This document shows positions 1 to 10,181 of a stretch of DNA of 64,000 nucleotides, in pieces; position 1 is the first letter of the stretch, and the number at the start of each line of letters is the position of its first letter. Both the position numbers and the translations under genes were made by a program. The notes under the pieces were generated by a model that was not told the DNA's origin, searched no databases, and was given only the letters and a program-made list of their open reading frames with translations. The DNA comes from Stutzerimonas stutzeri. GTDB taxonomy: Bacteria; Pseudomonadota; Gammaproteobacteria; Pseudomonadales; Pseudomonadaceae. Location of the stretch: NCBI RefSeq assembly GCF_002890895.1, contig NZ_POUL01000010.1, positions 96,364-160,363 of the forward strand, written 5' to 3'.

Positions 1-810
<810 letters not shown>

Positions 811-943
811 CGTGCATCCATCGAAAAGATCGTTAGCTGTTCAGCTCGACCGCGGTCAAAAAAGCGCCGCGAGTATAGGAGCAGCCCATCCTGCGTTCAA
901 CCTTCAGGTAGCACTTTCTGACCGGCACTACATAAACTTTGTA

Positions 944-1816
944 TCAGCGAATGTGCGCAAGTACGCCCTGCAACTCATCCAGCGAACTGTAACGGATTAC
1001 CAGCTGCCCTTTGCCCTTCTCACCGTGCTTGATTTGCACCGGTGAGCCCAGACGTTCAGCCAGGCGCTGTTCAAGACGGACGATATCGGGATCGCTTTTT
1101 GGCTCGGTTTTGGTGCTTTCCGGCTTGCTCAGCCATTGCCTTACCAGCGCTTCGGTCTGGCGTACGGTCAGACCGCGTGCGACAACATGCCGCGCGCCTT
1201 CAACCTGCTGATCGGCAGGCAGTCCAAGCAAAGCCCGGGCATGGCCCATTTCCAGATCGCCATGCGAGAGAAGCGTCTTGATCTCCTCCGGCAGTGCAAT
1301 CAGACGCAGCAGGTTGCTAATGGTCACACGGGATTTACCCACCGCGTCCGCGACCTGCTGCTGTGTCAGCTGGAACTCCTGCTGCAGTCGCTGAAGCGCA
1401 ACGGCTTCCTCGATAGGGCTGAGGTCCTCGCGCTGAATGTTCTCGATCAGTGCCATGGCGATGGCTGCTTCGTCGGAGACTTCCCGAACCATGGCAGGTA
1501 TTTTGTCCAGGCCAGCCTGCTGACTCGCACGCCAGCGCCGTTCTCCAGCGATAATTTCGTAGCGGCCAGAGCCAATCGAGCGAACCACGATGGGTTGCAT
1601 CACACCCTGGGTACGGATCGAGTTCGCCAGTTCGTCGAGGGTGACCGGGTCGATGTCGCGGCGAGGCTGATACTTGCCCCGCTGGATAACGTCGAGCGGC
1701 AACTGTTGCAGCTCATGCACATCAGCTTGAGCAGCATCCTCTTGTATGGCCGCCACATTGGCGCCGCCGAGCAGGGCATCCAGCCCCCGTCCTAGGCCTC
1801 GTTTTTTGGTCGCCAT
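944..1816 (-). CDS. parB: Chromosome partitioning protein ParB
   Basis: CTP-dependent DNA clamp that loads at parS sites near the origin and spreads along DNA, working with the ParA ATPase to segregate origins. 290 residues, normal for chromosomal ParB. The N-terminus (ATKKRGLGRGLDALLG) is the ParA-interacting type. GERRWRA at residues 91-97 is the arginine-rich CTP-binding motif, and residues 148-171 (QLTQQQVADAVGKSRVTISN) form the helix-turn-helix that reads parS. The C-terminal dimerisation domain follows. It lies 9 bases downstream of parA on the same strand, as in other Pseudomonas. Three matching parS sites are present 11-15 kb away, in recF and beside gyrB. Confidence 0.97.
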   Translation of the reverse strand: MATKKRGLGRGLDALLGGANVAAIQEDAAQADVHELQQLPLDVIQRGKYQPRRDIDPVTLDELANSIRTQGVMQPIVVRSIGSGRYEIIAGERRWRASQQAGLDKIPAMVREVSDEAAIAMALIENIQREDLSPIEEAVALQRLQQEFQLTQQQVADAVGKSRVTISNLLRLIALPEEIKTLLSHGDLEMGHARALLGLPADQQVEGARHVVARGLTVRQTEALVRQWLSKPESTKTEPKSDPDIVRLEQRLAERLGSPVQIKHGEKGKGQLVIRYSSLDELQGVLAHIR

Positions 1817-1825
1817 GAAGTTTCC

Positions 1826-2614
1826 TTATGCGGTTGCGCTGCGGGCGGCTCGACGCTGACGGCGCGACAACTCGCCCGCCAGAGCCAGGTAAGCCAAGGC
1901 GCCCTTGGATTGCTTGTCATAGACCAGCGCCGGCATGCCATGGCTGGGGGCTTCTGCCAGGCGTACATTGCGTGGAATCACGGTGTCATAGAGCTTCTCA
2001 CCGAAGTGCGCTTTCAGCTGCTCAGTGACATCGTTGGTCAGGCTGCTGCGCGGGTCATACATGGTGCGGAGCAAACCCTCGATCTTCAACGATGGGTTCA
2101 GCGCCTGACCAATACGTTGAATCGAATTGACCAGATCTGACAGGCCTTCGAGCGCGTAGTACTCGCATTGCATGGGAATGATCACGCCATCGGCGGCCGT
2201 CAGCGCGTTGATCGTCAGCATCGAGAGCGAGGGTGGGCAATCGATGAGGATGTAGTCGTAATTCTCGCGCACCGGGGCCAGCGCTTCGCGCAAGCGGTTC
2301 TCTTTGGCCGGGAGATTCAGCAAGGCAACTTCAGCAGCCGTCAGGTCGCGGTTGGCTGGTAACAGCTGATAACCGCCGTGCTCTGAGAACTGCATGGCAT
2401 CGACCAAGCTGCACTCACCAATCAGCACGTCGTAAATCGAAAATTCCAACGCCAACTTATCCACACCGCTGCCGGTGGTGGCGTTGCCTTGTGGATCAAG
2501 ATCGATCAGCAGCACGCGACGACGCGTTGCAACGAGCGAAGCCGCCAGGTTGATGCAAGTGGTGGTCTTGGCGACACCGCCTTTCTGATTGGCGATGGCA
2601 AATACTTTAGCCAT
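1826..2614 (-). CDS. parA: Chromosome partitioning ATPase ParA (Soj)
   Basis: Deviant Walker ATPase that forms a nucleoid-bound gradient moved by ParB-parS complexes. 262 residues. The deviant Walker A motif KGGVAKTTT (with the signature lysine) lies at residues 11-19, followed by LLIDLDPQGNATTG (switch I region) and DCPPSLSMLT (Walker B and switch II). No N-terminal DNA-binding domain is present, so it is the small chromosomal type. The gene sits 18 bases after rsmG and 9 bases before parB, in the conserved mnmG-rsmG-parA-parB order. Confidence 0.97.
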   Translation of the reverse strand: MAKVFAIANQKGGVAKTTTCINLAASLVATRRRVLLIDLDPQGNATTGSGVDKLALEFSIYDVLIGECSLVDAMQFSEHGGYQLLPANRDLTAAEVALLNLPAKENRLREALAPVRENYDYILIDCPPSLSMLTINALTAADGVIIPMQCEYYALEGLSDLVNSIQRIGQALNPSLKIEGLLRTMYDPRSSLTNDVTEQLKAHFGEKLYDTVIPRNVRLAEAPSHGMPALVYDKQSKGALAYLALAGELSRRQRRAARSATA

Positions 2615-2632
2615 GGTCAGCGTCTGTCCGGG

Positions 2633-3280
2633 TCATGAAGTGCGCCGCAGTATCAGCAGATGGCGTTGCCCTTGGCAACCTGGAACCTTGAGTACTACAC
2701 AGCTCTGCAGCTGGAAGTCCGTCGGAAGCGCCTGCAGCTCATTGTCCGGTTGCACGCCTTTCATGGCGAGCCAGCGGGAATCTTTATCGCCGAGATGGCG
2801 AGTCCAGTTGGCAAAATCCTCTAGGGAGCTGAACGCCCGCGAGGTGATATCAGTGAACGGCTGCGGCGGTCTGAACTGCTCGACGCGGCTGTGGACAACA
2901 TCGACATTGGCGAGTTTCAACTCCAGCTTCACCTGGGTGAGAAAGCGGGTCTTCTTGCCGTTGGAGTCAAGCAGGGTGAAGTTGCGCTCGGGAAACATGA
3001 TCGCCAGAGGAATTCCAGGCATACCGCCCCCACTTCCGACATCGAGCCAGCGGGCGCCGCCCTGTTCGGCGTGCGGCACAGCGCTCAGGCTGTCGAGCAG
3101 GTGGCGAGAGACCATCTCGGCCGGGTCGCGCACTGCGGTGAGGTTGTAAGCTTTGTTCCACTTGTTCAGCAGTGCCAGATAAGCCATTAGCTGCTGTTGC
3201 TGAGCGCTGCTCAGGTCGAGCCCCAGCTGAAACGCCCCTAGTCTGAGCTCATCGGCATGATCAACCAGTTCCATAGCCAT
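2633..3280 (-). CDS. rsmG: 16S rRNA (guanine527-N7)-methyltransferase
   Basis: Methylates G527 of 16S rRNA at N7 using S-adenosylmethionine; loss in other bacteria gives low-level streptomycin resistance. 215 residues. The SAM-binding loop [13 protein letters not shown] is clear near residue 75, preceded by the [20 protein letters not shown] stretch shared by the family. The chosen ATG overlaps the last base of the mnmG stop codon (TGATG), implying translational coupling; a second ATG six bases downstream (MELVDHADE) is equally possible, and a TTG lies just upstream. Second gene of the mnmG-rsmG-parA-parB unit. Confidence 0.95.
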   Translation of the reverse strand: MAMELVDHADELRLGAFQLGLDLSSAQQQQLMAYLALLNKWNKAYNLTAVRDPAEMVSRHLLDSLSAVPHAEQGGARWLDVGSGGGMPGIPLAIMFPERNFTLLDSNGKKTRFLTQVKLELKLANVDVVHSRVEQFRPPQPFTDITSRAFSSLEDFANWTRHLGDKDSRWLAMKGVQPDNELQALPTDFQLQSCVVLKVPGCQGQRHLLILRRTS

Positions 3281-5172
3281 CAAGCGCTCTGCTCCAGCTT
3301 TTGCCCAGCGCTGCGCTTTTTCAGATGAATCATGAGTAGCGACACCGCTGCCGGCGTGACGCCAGGAATCCGAGAGGCTTGCCCAAGGGTTTCAGGCCGT
3401 GCCTGCGAAAGCTTGTGCTGGATCTCTTTGGAAAGTCCGGAAATACCTGAGTAATCCAGCTCAGCTGGCAGCGCGATGGATTCGCTGGCCCGTAAGCGGA
3501 GAATCTCCTCCTGCTGGCGGTCGATGTAGCCGGCGTACTTGGTCTTGATCTCAACCTGTTCGGCGACTTGAGGATCTTCGGATCCGCCGCCGGTGAGCTG
3601 CATGAGGCCCCGATAATCGATTTCCGGCCGCGCCAAGAGGTTCAGCAGGTTGTACTCATGGGTAAGCGGGGTCCCGAATCGCTCGGCAATCGCATCGCCC
3701 TGCTCGGTTCCCGGGCGAACCCAGGTGCCCTTCAACCGTTGTTCTTCCTGCACGATACTCTCGCGCTTGCGTTCGAATGCAGCCCAACGCACGTGGTCGA
3801 CCAAGCCCAACTCGCGGCCTTTTTCGGTCAATCGCAAATCAGCGTTGTCCTCACGCAGAATCAGCCGATATTCGGCGCGCGAGGTGAACATCCGATACGG
3901 CTCCTGCGTCCCGAGCGTGATCAGGTCATCGACCAGCACGCCGAGATACGCTTCGTCCCGACGAGGACACCAGCTGTCCAACCCTTTGGCGCGCAGCGCA
4001 GCGTTGGCACCAGCGAGTAGCCCCTGGGCTCCCGCCTCTTCGTAACCGGTAGTGCCGTTGATCTGCCCGGCGAAAAACAGCCCACCAATCACTTTGGTTT
4101 CCAGGCTGTATTTCAAATCACGTGGATCGAAATAGTCGTATTCGATGGCGTAGCCGGGCCGCACGATGTGCGCCTGCTCCATGCCACGAATGCTTTGAAC
4201 GATCTGCAACTGCACGTCAAAAGGCAACGACGTCGATATACCGTTTGGGTAGAGCTCATGGGTCGTCAGGCCTTCCGGCTCGATAAAGACCTGATGGCTG
4301 TCCTTGTCGGCAAAACGATGAATCTTGTCCTCAATCGACGGGCAGTAGCGCGGGCCGACACCCTCGATAAGGCCAGAATACATCGGTGATCGATCAAGGT
4401 TGGCGGCGATGATTTCGTGAGTGCGGGCGTTGGTGTGCGTGATCCAGCAACTCACCTGCCGCGGATGCTGCGCTGCCTCACCCAGAAACGACATGGGAGG
4501 AATCGGCGTATCGCCTGGTTGCTCGGTCATTACTGAAAAATCGACGCTGCGGCCATCGATTCGAGGAGGCGTTCCGGTCTTCAGACGGCCAACCCGCAGG
4601 GGTAGCTCGCGTAAACGTTTGGCCAACGCTATCGATGGGGGATCGCCGGCCCTACCACCAGAGTAATTCTGCAAACCAATGTGGATAAGTCCACCAAGGA
4701 AGGTGCCGGTTGTGAGGACAACCGATTCAGCTAGGAAGCGCAGTCCCATCTGGGTAACGACACCCTTGACCTGATCGGACTCAACAATCAGGTCGTCGGC
4801 TGCCTGTTGAAATATCCACAGGTTCGGCTGGTTTTCCAACCCTTCACGGACAGCAGCCTTGTACAACACCCTATCAGCCTGAGCGCGCGTCGCCCGTACG
4901 GCTGGCCCTTTGCGGCTGTTGAGCACCCGGAATTGAATGCCGCTCAGGTCGGTTGCAGTTGCCATGACGCCACCGAGAGCATCGATTTCCTTCACCAAAT
5001 GACTCTTGCCGATGCCACCAATGGCTGGATTGCAGCTCATCTGTCCCAGCGTTTCGACATTGTGGGTCAGCAAGAGTGTTTTTACGCCGATTCGAGCGGC
5101 TGCGAGGGCAGCTTCGGTACCGGCATGGCCGCCGCCGATAACGATGACGTCAAAACGGGAAGGGAAATCCAC
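3280..5172 (-). CDS. mnmG: tRNA uridine 5-carboxymethylaminomethyl modification enzyme MnmG
   Basis: FAD-dependent partner of MnmE. Together they install the (carboxymethyl)aminomethyl group on wobble U34 of several tRNAs. 630 residues with the chosen GTG start (5172), the usual family length; an upstream ATG at 5226 would add 18 residues unlike the family. The FAD-binding loop [10 protein letters not shown] is at about residue 13, followed by [22 protein letters not shown], which contains a conserved family cysteine. The NAD and tRNA-binding regions and the MnmE-binding C-terminal helices follow. First gene of the mnmG-rsmG-parAB unit, transcribed away from the AT-rich DnaA-box region at 5.2-5.6 kb. 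Its partner mnmE lies just beyond that region. Confidence 0.97.
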   Translation of the reverse strand: MDFPSRFDVIVIGGGHAGTEAALAAARIGVKTLLLTHNVETLGQMSCNPAIGGIGKSHLVKEIDALGGVMATATDLSGIQFRVLNSRKGPAVRATRAQADRVLYKAAVREGLENQPNLWIFQQAADDLIVESDQVKGVVTQMGLRFLAESVVLTTGTFLGGLIHIGLQNYSGGRAGDPPSIALAKRLRELPLRVGRLKTGTPPRIDGRSVDFSVMTEQPGDTPIPPMSFLGEAAQHPRQVSCWITHTNARTHEIIAANLDRSPMYSGLIEGVGPRYCPSIEDKIHRFADKDSHQVFIEPEGLTTHELYPNGISTSLPFDVQLQIVQSIRGMEQAHIVRPGYAIEYDYFDPRDLKYSLETKVIGGLFFAGQINGTTGYEEAGAQGLLAGANAALRAKGLDSWCPRRDEAYLGVLVDDLITLGTQEPYRMFTSRAEYRLILREDNADLRLTEKGRELGLVDHVRWAAFERKRESIVQEEQRLKGTWVRPGTEQGDAIAERFGTPLTHEYNLLNLLARPEIDYRGLMQLTGGGSEDPQVAEQVEIKTKYAGYIDRQQEEILRLRASESIALPAELDYSGISGLSKEIQHKLSQARPETLGQASRIPGVTPAAVSLLMIHLKKRSAGQKLEQSA

Positions 5173-5229
5173 CACGCACCTCGTGCCTGTTTGGTTGAGT
5201 CTCAGGAAGCTCGCCAGTATAGGCACTAG

Positions 5230-5560
5230 GAGAGCGCGAAAGAAGGCCTCTGAACAAAAAATGATCAGCTGCAGCGCTCTGGCTCAAGAGAAGGCCTTAA
5301 TAGATAAAAAAGAGAAATGATTTAAAGCTTATTTTTATGTTTATAAATACGCAGCGCATATCTGTGGATAGAACGCTGAAACGCTTATTTAACGCTGGTT
5401 GCAGCCGGAAGAAACGCTGTGTTCAGGAGCCGTACAAGCGGTGGAAGCCCGGTTAACACCCTGTGTATGGAATAAGACCTTATCCACAGCCGCTTGCAGA
5501 AGTCGCTTTGCGCACTGCTTATTGACCGAGCTTAGGCAGGGTTTTCCACAGAGCTTAAGC
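5230..5560. other. AT-rich region with DnaA-box matches: candidate second origin (oriC2-like)
   Basis: The non-coding stretch between mnmG and mnmE (5173-5771) holds no convincing gene. Positions 5290-5350 are very AT-rich (runs such as GATAAAAAAGAGAAATGATTT), suitable for strand opening. Next come a DnaA-box match on the minus strand at 5363-5371 (CTATCCACA), a perfect TTATCCACA on the plus strand at 5480-5488, and TTTTCCACA at 5542-5550 with one mismatch. A weaker TGTGTATGG lies at 5462-5470. From the literature, as remembered, P. aeruginosa has two candidate origins, one in rpmH-dnaA and one near gidA (mnmG); this region matches the second by position. Whether it fires here is unknown. Confidence 0.55.
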
Positions 5561-5771
5561 GTCCTCTCTTTATGCAAAACTGCCGGGCACGCTGCGCTGA
5601 AAACAACAAAATGGCAGGCATGGAGGATAATTTAGGCGAGCAGGTGGACAGGCCCTCCAACTGAAGGGCTGATGTCGAACTGGAATGCTGGGGTGGCTGT
5701 GGGAGGTCGCCCCCTCAGGAACGGATAGCGTTCAGGAAAGGTTTGAACGCCACAGCGTGGCTAGAGACCGA

Positions 5772-7142
5772 CTATTTGCCGATGCAGAAGCTGGAGAAGA
5801 TTCGGCCAAGCAGATCGTCGGAACTGAATGCCCCGGTGATCTCGCCAAGTGCCTGCTGTGCTTGACGAAGGTCTTCAGCCAGGAGCTCACCTGCGCCTGC
5901 CAGCGTTAACTGAGCATGACCATGGTCAAGGTGCTCGGCAGCCTTGCGCAGCGCGTCCAGGTGCCTGCGTCTTGCGCTAAATGCGCTCTCCGCTGTTTGG
6001 TCATAGCCCATACAGTGCTTGAGATGCCCTCGGAGCAATTCAAGCCCCTCACCTGAACGGGCCGACAGGCTGAGCGTGGTATGTCCATCTGGGGCGACTG
6101 AGATACTGACGGCGTCACCCGTAATGTCGGCCTTATTGCGAATCACCGTGGTCTTCGCTGGGTCTGGTCTGGTCAGCAGCAGACCCGGCCACAGGACATC
6201 ATCATCATCAGCAACAGACGCCGCACTCGCATCGACCACCAGCAATACACGGTCGGCGTCCTCTATGGCTTTGATGGCCCGATCCACGCCGATTCGTTCC
6301 ACCTGGTCCTTCGTATCACGCAGCCCGGCTGTATCGACGATGTGCAAGGGCATTCCATCAATCTGGATATGCTCCTTGAGCAGATCTCTCGTGGTCCCGG
6401 CAATGTCGGTCACGATTGCCGCCTCACGCCCTGCCAGAGCATTGAGCAGGCTCGATTTGCCGGCGTTGGGTCGGCCTGCAATGACCACGTTCATGCCCTC
6501 ACGCAGCAATGCGCCCTGCCCTGCCTCACGGAGGACTGTGGATAACTCTGCGCGAAGCTGCTCCAGCAACCCGAGCACTCGGCCGTCGGCGAGGAAATCG
6601 ATTTCCTCCTCCGGAAAATCGATCGCCGCTTCGACGTAGATGCGCAGCTGCACCAGGCTTTCGGTCAAGTGATGCACGCGCCGGGAGAAATCACCCTGAA
6701 GGGAGCGTACGGCATTGCGCGCTGCTTGCGCCGAGCTCGCTTCGATAAGGTCCGCGATCGCCTCTGCCTGGGCCAGGTCCAGCTTGTCGTTGAGGAACGC
6801 TCGCTCGCTGAACTCACCGGGGCGAGCAGGCCGGATGCCGAGCTCTATGCAACGCTGCAACAACATGTCCATCACGACGGGGCCGCCATGACCTTGAAGT
6901 TCCAGAACATCTTCGCCGGTAAACGAGTGGGGGCCGGGGAAGAACAGCATCAATCCCTCATCGATCACTTCACCATCATCGGCATGGAAGGGGCCGTAGT
7001 GGGCATGTCTTGGAACCGGCTCGCGACCGCTAAGCGTGATCGCGACGGCTTTGGCTCGCGGGCCGGAAACGCGCACTACGCCGATCCCACCACGACCCGG
7101 TGCAGTGGCGACGGCAGCGATGGTTTCGCGATCTTGGCTCAT
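5772..7142 (-). CDS. mnmE: tRNA modification GTPase MnmE
   Basis: Potassium-activated GTPase that works with MnmG on wobble uridine 34 and supplies the one-carbon unit from a folate carrier. 456 residues from the ATG at 7142 ([13 protein letters not shown]), normal for the family; a reading-frame extension upstream is not family-like. The N-terminal folate-binding domain contains [15 protein letters not shown]. The G domain has [12 protein letters not shown] (G1), GTTRDLLKE (G2/K-loop), DTAGL (G3) and NKAD (G4), and the protein ends in the essential CIGK motif. It lies downstream of yidC, with a terminator-like hairpin (7170-7193) in between. Confidence 0.97.
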   Translation of the reverse strand: MSQDRETIAAVATAPGRGGIGVVRVSGPRAKAVAITLSGREPVPRHAHYGPFHADDGEVIDEGLMLFFPGPHSFTGEDVLELQGHGGPVVMDMLLQRCIELGIRPARPGEFSERAFLNDKLDLAQAEAIADLIEASSAQAARNAVRSLQGDFSRRVHHLTESLVQLRIYVEAAIDFPEEEIDFLADGRVLGLLEQLRAELSTVLREAGQGALLREGMNVVIAGRPNAGKSSLLNALAGREAAIVTDIAGTTRDLLKEHIQIDGMPLHIVDTAGLRDTKDQVERIGVDRAIKAIEDADRVLLVVDASAASVADDDDVLWPGLLLTRPDPAKTTVIRNKADITGDAVSISVAPDGHTTLSLSARSGEGLELLRGHLKHCMGYDQTAESAFSARRRHLDALRKAAEHLDHGHAQLTLAGAGELLAEDLRQAQQALGEITGAFSSDDLLGRIFSSFCIGK

Positions 7143-7169
7143 CAAAACTCTCCCAGGTATCGATAATGC

Positions 7170-7193
7170 AAAACGCCCCAATTAAGGAGCGTT
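7170..7193 (-). terminator. Rho-independent terminator after yidC
   Basis: On the minus strand an 8-bp stem (AACGCTCC with GGGGCGTT, one G-U pair) and a 6-base loop are followed by a short T run (complement of the A run at 7170-7173). It lies between yidC and mnmE, so it may end the rpmH-rnpA-yidD-yidC transcript or attenuate into mnmE. Confidence 0.65.
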
Positions 7194-7210
7194 CTGTTCA
7201 CTTCGACGGA

Positions 7211-8884
7211 TCAGGTTGCGCTGGCAGTCTGTCCGGTGATCTTGCGGGTAATGTACCACTGCTGCGCGATCGACAAGCAGTTGTTAACGACCCAGTACAG
7301 CACCAGGCCTGCCGGGAACCAGAGGAAGAAGAAGGTAAAGATAATTGGCAGCAGCTTCATCACCTTGGCTTGCATAGGGTCCGGTGGCGTAGGGTTCAAT
7401 TGCTGCTGAATAAACATGGTCAGGCCCATGATGATCGGCAGAATGAAGAAAGGGTCTTTGATCGACAGGTCTGTGATCCAGAACATCCAGGGCGCCTGGC
7501 GCATTTCGACGCTCTCCAGCAGAACCCAGTACAACGCGAGGAAGACGGGCATCTGCACCAGGATCGGCAGACAGCCTCCGAGTGGATTGATCTTCTCTTT
7601 CTTGTACAGCTCCATCATCGCCTGAGACATCTTCTGGCGGTCGTCGCCGAACTGCTCTTTGAGCGCCTGCATTTTCGGCGAAACCGCACGCATGCGGGCC
7701 ATCGACCTGTAACTTGCAGCCGAGAGCGGGAAGAACGCCAATTTGATCACGATAGTCAGCGCGATGATCGACCAGCCCCAATTACCCAGCAGTGCATGGA
7801 TATTCTGAAGTAGCCAGAATATCGGCTGGGCGATGAACCAGAGAATGCCGTAATCAACGGTCAGACGGAGGCCGGGTGACAGCTCTTCCAGCTGGTCCTG
7901 ACTTTTCGGACCGGCATACAGGGTAGCGTAGGTCTCACCCTGACTGCCCGGTGCAACCGAAACAGCGGGACCGGTGAAACCGATGATGTAGTTGCCCTGG
8001 CTGTCCTTGCGTGTCTGTACCAGATTGGTCTGGTCAGGCGCTGGAATCCACGCGGTCACAAAGTAGTGCTGCAACCATGCTATCCAGCCACCTTCGACGG
8101 TCTTCTTCAGACTCTTGTCGTCCATGTCCCCCATGGAAACCTTGGTGTAGGGCTCGTCTTTGGTCCAGAGCGCCGCGCCCAGGTAGGTTGCTGTGCCAGT
8201 TGCGGTACTCGAGGACGGATCCTTGCTGTCATCACGTTTCAGCTGACCGAACATATGACCGGTCCACGCTTGATCGCTTTGGTTGTCGATCAGATAGCGC
8301 ACGCCAAGATCGTAGTCGCCTCGTTTGAAGGTAAAGCGCTTGGTGTAGTTGACGCCGTCTTCGCTGTATTGCAGATCAACGACCAGCTGGTCCTGATTCT
8401 CACCCAATTGGTATTGCTGTTGCTCGCTGCTGTATAGCGGACGACCAGTTGCTTTGTCCGGACCGTCCCCAATCAAGCCGCTCTGGGCTTCATAGGTCCT
8501 CTCGCCGCTACGTTCGAACAACTGGAACGGCACGTCTGGACGATCTTGCCGACGAGGAAACTCTGGCAAGCGCAGGTCGACAATGTCGCCACCGCGGGGA
8601 TCGATCGCGACGTCCAGTACGTCAGTGCGTACGTGGATCAATTCAGAACTGGCCTGACCGTCGGCTACCGCGTTGGCCGACGGTTCAGTACTTACGGCAG
8701 GGATATCCCCCTGCGCATTCACATCACTGTTGGTCGGGACAGCGGGAAGCTGCGCAGCCGAAGACTGCTCCTGGCGTGTTTCGTCAGGGATAGCGGTCTG
8801 ACCGTAGTCCTGGTTCCACTGCAAAACCATCAGGTAAGCAACGACTGCCAGGGCGACAAGCAGGATCGAGCGTTTGATATCCAT
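7211..8884 (-). CDS. yidC: Membrane protein insertase YidC
   Basis: Inserts and folds inner-membrane proteins alone or with SecYEG. 557 residues, typical of Gram-negative YidC. An N-terminal signal-anchor (about residues 5-22) and a linker rich in Gln, Ala and Ser are followed by a large periplasmic beta-sandwich domain. The conserved insertase core holds five membrane segments. The cytoplasmic coiled-coil hairpin (MARMRAVSPKMQALKEQFGDD) and the GGCLPILVQMPVFLALYWVL segment are diagnostic. Two bases downstream of yidD on the same strand, in the rpmH-rnpA-yidD-yidC operon. Confidence 0.97.
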   Translation of the reverse strand: MDIKRSILLVALAVVAYLMVLQWNQDYGQTAIPDETRQEQSSAAQLPAVPTNSDVNAQGDIPAVSTEPSANAVADGQASSELIHVRTDVLDVAIDPRGGDIVDLRLPEFPRRQDRPDVPFQLFERSGERTYEAQSGLIGDGPDKATGRPLYSSEQQQYQLGENQDQLVVDLQYSEDGVNYTKRFTFKRGDYDLGVRYLIDNQSDQAWTGHMFGQLKRDDSKDPSSSTATGTATYLGAALWTKDEPYTKVSMGDMDDKSLKKTVEGGWIAWLQHYFVTAWIPAPDQTNLVQTRKDSQGNYIIGFTGPAVSVAPGSQGETYATLYAGPKSQDQLEELSPGLRLTVDYGILWFIAQPIFWLLQNIHALLGNWGWSIIALTIVIKLAFFPLSAASYRSMARMRAVSPKMQALKEQFGDDRQKMSQAMMELYKKEKINPLGGCLPILVQMPVFLALYWVLLESVEMRQAPWMFWITDLSIKDPFFILPIIMGLTMFIQQQLNPTPPDPMQAKVMKLLPIIFTFFFLWFPAGLVLYWVVNNCLSIAQQWYITRKITGQTASAT

Positions 8885-8886
8885 GG

Positions 8887-9132
8887 TTACTCGGTCATCG
8901 AAGATGAATTGGAGGGGGTGTTGGAAGGCACGGGATCATAGCCGCCCGGATTCCATGGATGGCAACGGCCAAGCCTGCATAGGCTCAGCCAGCCACCGCG
9001 CAGCAAGCCATGAGTTTCAATGGCCTCTTGTGCGTAGCAGGAGCAACTTGGGTAGAAGCGACAGTGGCTGGCCATCATCGGACTGATGGCGTACCGGTAG
9101 AATTTGATGGGGACGAGTGCGAGCTTACGCAT
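8887..9132 (-). CDS. yidD: Membrane protein insertion efficiency factor YidD
   Basis: Small amphipathic protein that assists YidC-dependent insertion. 81 residues with the ATG at 9132 ([18 protein letters not shown]); the longer frame upstream runs inside rnpA and is not conserved. The family core [17 protein letters not shown], with clustered cysteines, and [19 protein letters not shown] are both present. The start overlaps the end of rnpA by 8 bases, a usual arrangement that implies translational coupling. Confidence 0.93.
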   Translation of the reverse strand: MRKLALVPIKFYRYAISPMMASHCRFYPSCSCYAQEAIETHGLLRGGWLSLCRLGRCHPWNPGGYDPVPSNTPSNSSSMTE

Positions 9133-9517
9133 CAGCGGCGTTGCTCTGGACCTGCTTGGTATCCGGCGCCGGCGTACGAGCCAAGCGTCGCCAGAGTTTG
9201 GCAAACTGCTTTGCCAGTTCTGGATTATCCAGTTCCGCGAGGCCCTTGCGTGCGATGACCACGATGTCCCACCCCGTCAACTCCATCTGGTGGAGACGAA
9301 AGGTTTCACGCAGTTGCCGCTTGATGCGATTGCGCTCTACCGAGAGCTTGACGCTCTTCTTGCCAATTACCAATCCGATTCGCGGGTGTGGCAACTGATT
9401 TTCGCGCACCAGTAGCAGGACATTCCTGCCCGGTAACTTACCGTCGGGGGAGTCGAAGACAGCCTTGAACTGGCTCGGGGTCAGCAGACGCTTTTCCCGA
9501 CCGAAGTCTCGACTCAC
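9125..9517 (-). CDS. rnpA: Ribonuclease P protein component
   Basis: Protein cofactor of RNase P, which trims the 5' leader from pre-tRNAs with the catalytic RNA. 130 residues. The RNR signature appears as [16 protein letters not shown] at about residues 60-75, preceded by the hydrophobic cleft segment [22 protein letters not shown]. Follows rpmH by 17 bases and overlaps yidD by 8 bases. Confidence 0.97.
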   Translation of the reverse strand: MSRDFGREKRLLTPSQFKAVFDSPDGKLPGRNVLLLVRENQLPHPRIGLVIGKKSVKLSVERNRIKRQLRETFRLHQMELTGWDIVVIARKGLAELDNPELAKQFAKLWRRLARTPAPDTKQVQSNAADA

Positions 9518-9534
9518 TACCTGTTCCGACGTCT

Positions 9535-9669
9535 TCAGACTGCCAGACGCTTACGACCTTTGGCGCGACGACGCGACAGGACGGCACGACCGTTTTTGGT
9601 GGCCATACGGGCACGAAAACCGTGGGTGCGAGCGCGCTTGAGGGTGCTGGGTTGGAAAGTGCGTTTCAT
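9535..9669 (-). CDS. rpmH: 50S ribosomal protein L34
   Basis: 44-residue, very basic ribosomal protein (starts [20 protein letters not shown], ends KGRKRLAV), a full match to the L34 family. Too short for most gene callers. First gene of the rpmH-rnpA-yidD-yidC operon, with a strong sigma70-type promoter just upstream (9728-9756). Divergent from dnaA across oriC, as in nearly all gamma-proteobacteria with this arrangement. Confidence 0.98.
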   Translation of the reverse strand: MKRTFQPSTLKRARTHGFRARMATKNGRAVLSRRRAKGRKRLAV

Positions 9670-9727
9670 GATGCGTTACCTGGTGATTCGTTGCGGGCCG
9701 GAATGGCCCCCTTTTAAGAGACCGGCG

Positions 9728-9756
9728 ATTGTAGAGAAGCCGCGCGGTGAGGTCAA
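9728..9756 (-). promoter_or_regulatory. Sigma70-type promoter of rpmH operon
   Basis: On the minus strand, TTGACC (complement of 9751-9756), a 17-base spacer and TACAAT (complement of 9728-9733). It lies about 60 bases before the rpmH start codon. Five of six -35 bases and five of six -10 bases match consensus, with optimal spacing. Confidence 0.8.
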
Positions 9757-10160
9757 TTTCCAACCAGCGCCATTCATTCAGAAATTAATAGATAGAGAAA
9801 GAAGATAAAGCTCTTCTTAATGCAGTGCTTATAGATGGGGGAGCCATTTTCTGTGGACAGGTGCCTGTAGCCCACGCAGCGCAAGGCGTACAGCGCTCTT
9901 AAACCTTCTGTGGAAACGGTGCGTTTGCAGTGCAAAGCCACTGCGTTTCCTGTGGATGGAAGCAGAACTTATACACAGGCCCGAACCACCGCTAGCTGTA
10001 CACAGGCTTTTCCAATGGGCTGGAGCATGGTTATCAACAAACCTTAGGAGGCTGGTTTCAATGATCACCAAGCATGGTTGATCGTCTGCTTCCTATATAA
10101 CTGCCCTTGGACTGTGGATAACTGATGGGCTCAGGGCTACAATAAGCTCCGTTTTGAGCG
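9757..10160. other. Chromosomal replication origin oriC (rpmH-dnaA)
   Basis: Non-coding region between the divergent rpmH and dnaA genes. Positions 9775-9830 are AT-rich (ATTAATAGATAGAGAAAG...), a likely unwinding element. DnaA-box matches: TTATACACA at 9969-9977 (plus, perfect), TTATCAACA at 10031-10039 (plus, one mismatch) and TTATCCACA at 10113-10121 (minus, perfect). Two-mismatch forms lie at 9852-9860, 9909-9917, 9951-9959 and 9996-10004. Position and box content fit the known Pseudomonas oriC. Confidence 0.9.
10113..10143 (+). promoter_or_regulatory. dnaA promoter overlapped by a DnaA box
   Basis: A -10-like TACAAT at 10138-10143 lies about 40 bases before the dnaA start. The place where a -35 would sit (10115-10120) is inside a perfect minus-strand DnaA box (10113-10121), suggesting DnaA represses its own transcription. 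The -35 itself is poor. The promoter call is inference from spacing. Confidence 0.5.
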
Positions 10161-10181
10161 TTGCAGCGTCTAGGAGAGTCC

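Noticed and set aside
5389..5635. Open frames of 62-78 codons in the mnmG-mnmE gap
   Set aside because: They overlap the DnaA boxes on both strands, have no ribosome site or family pattern, and the region reads as regulatory.
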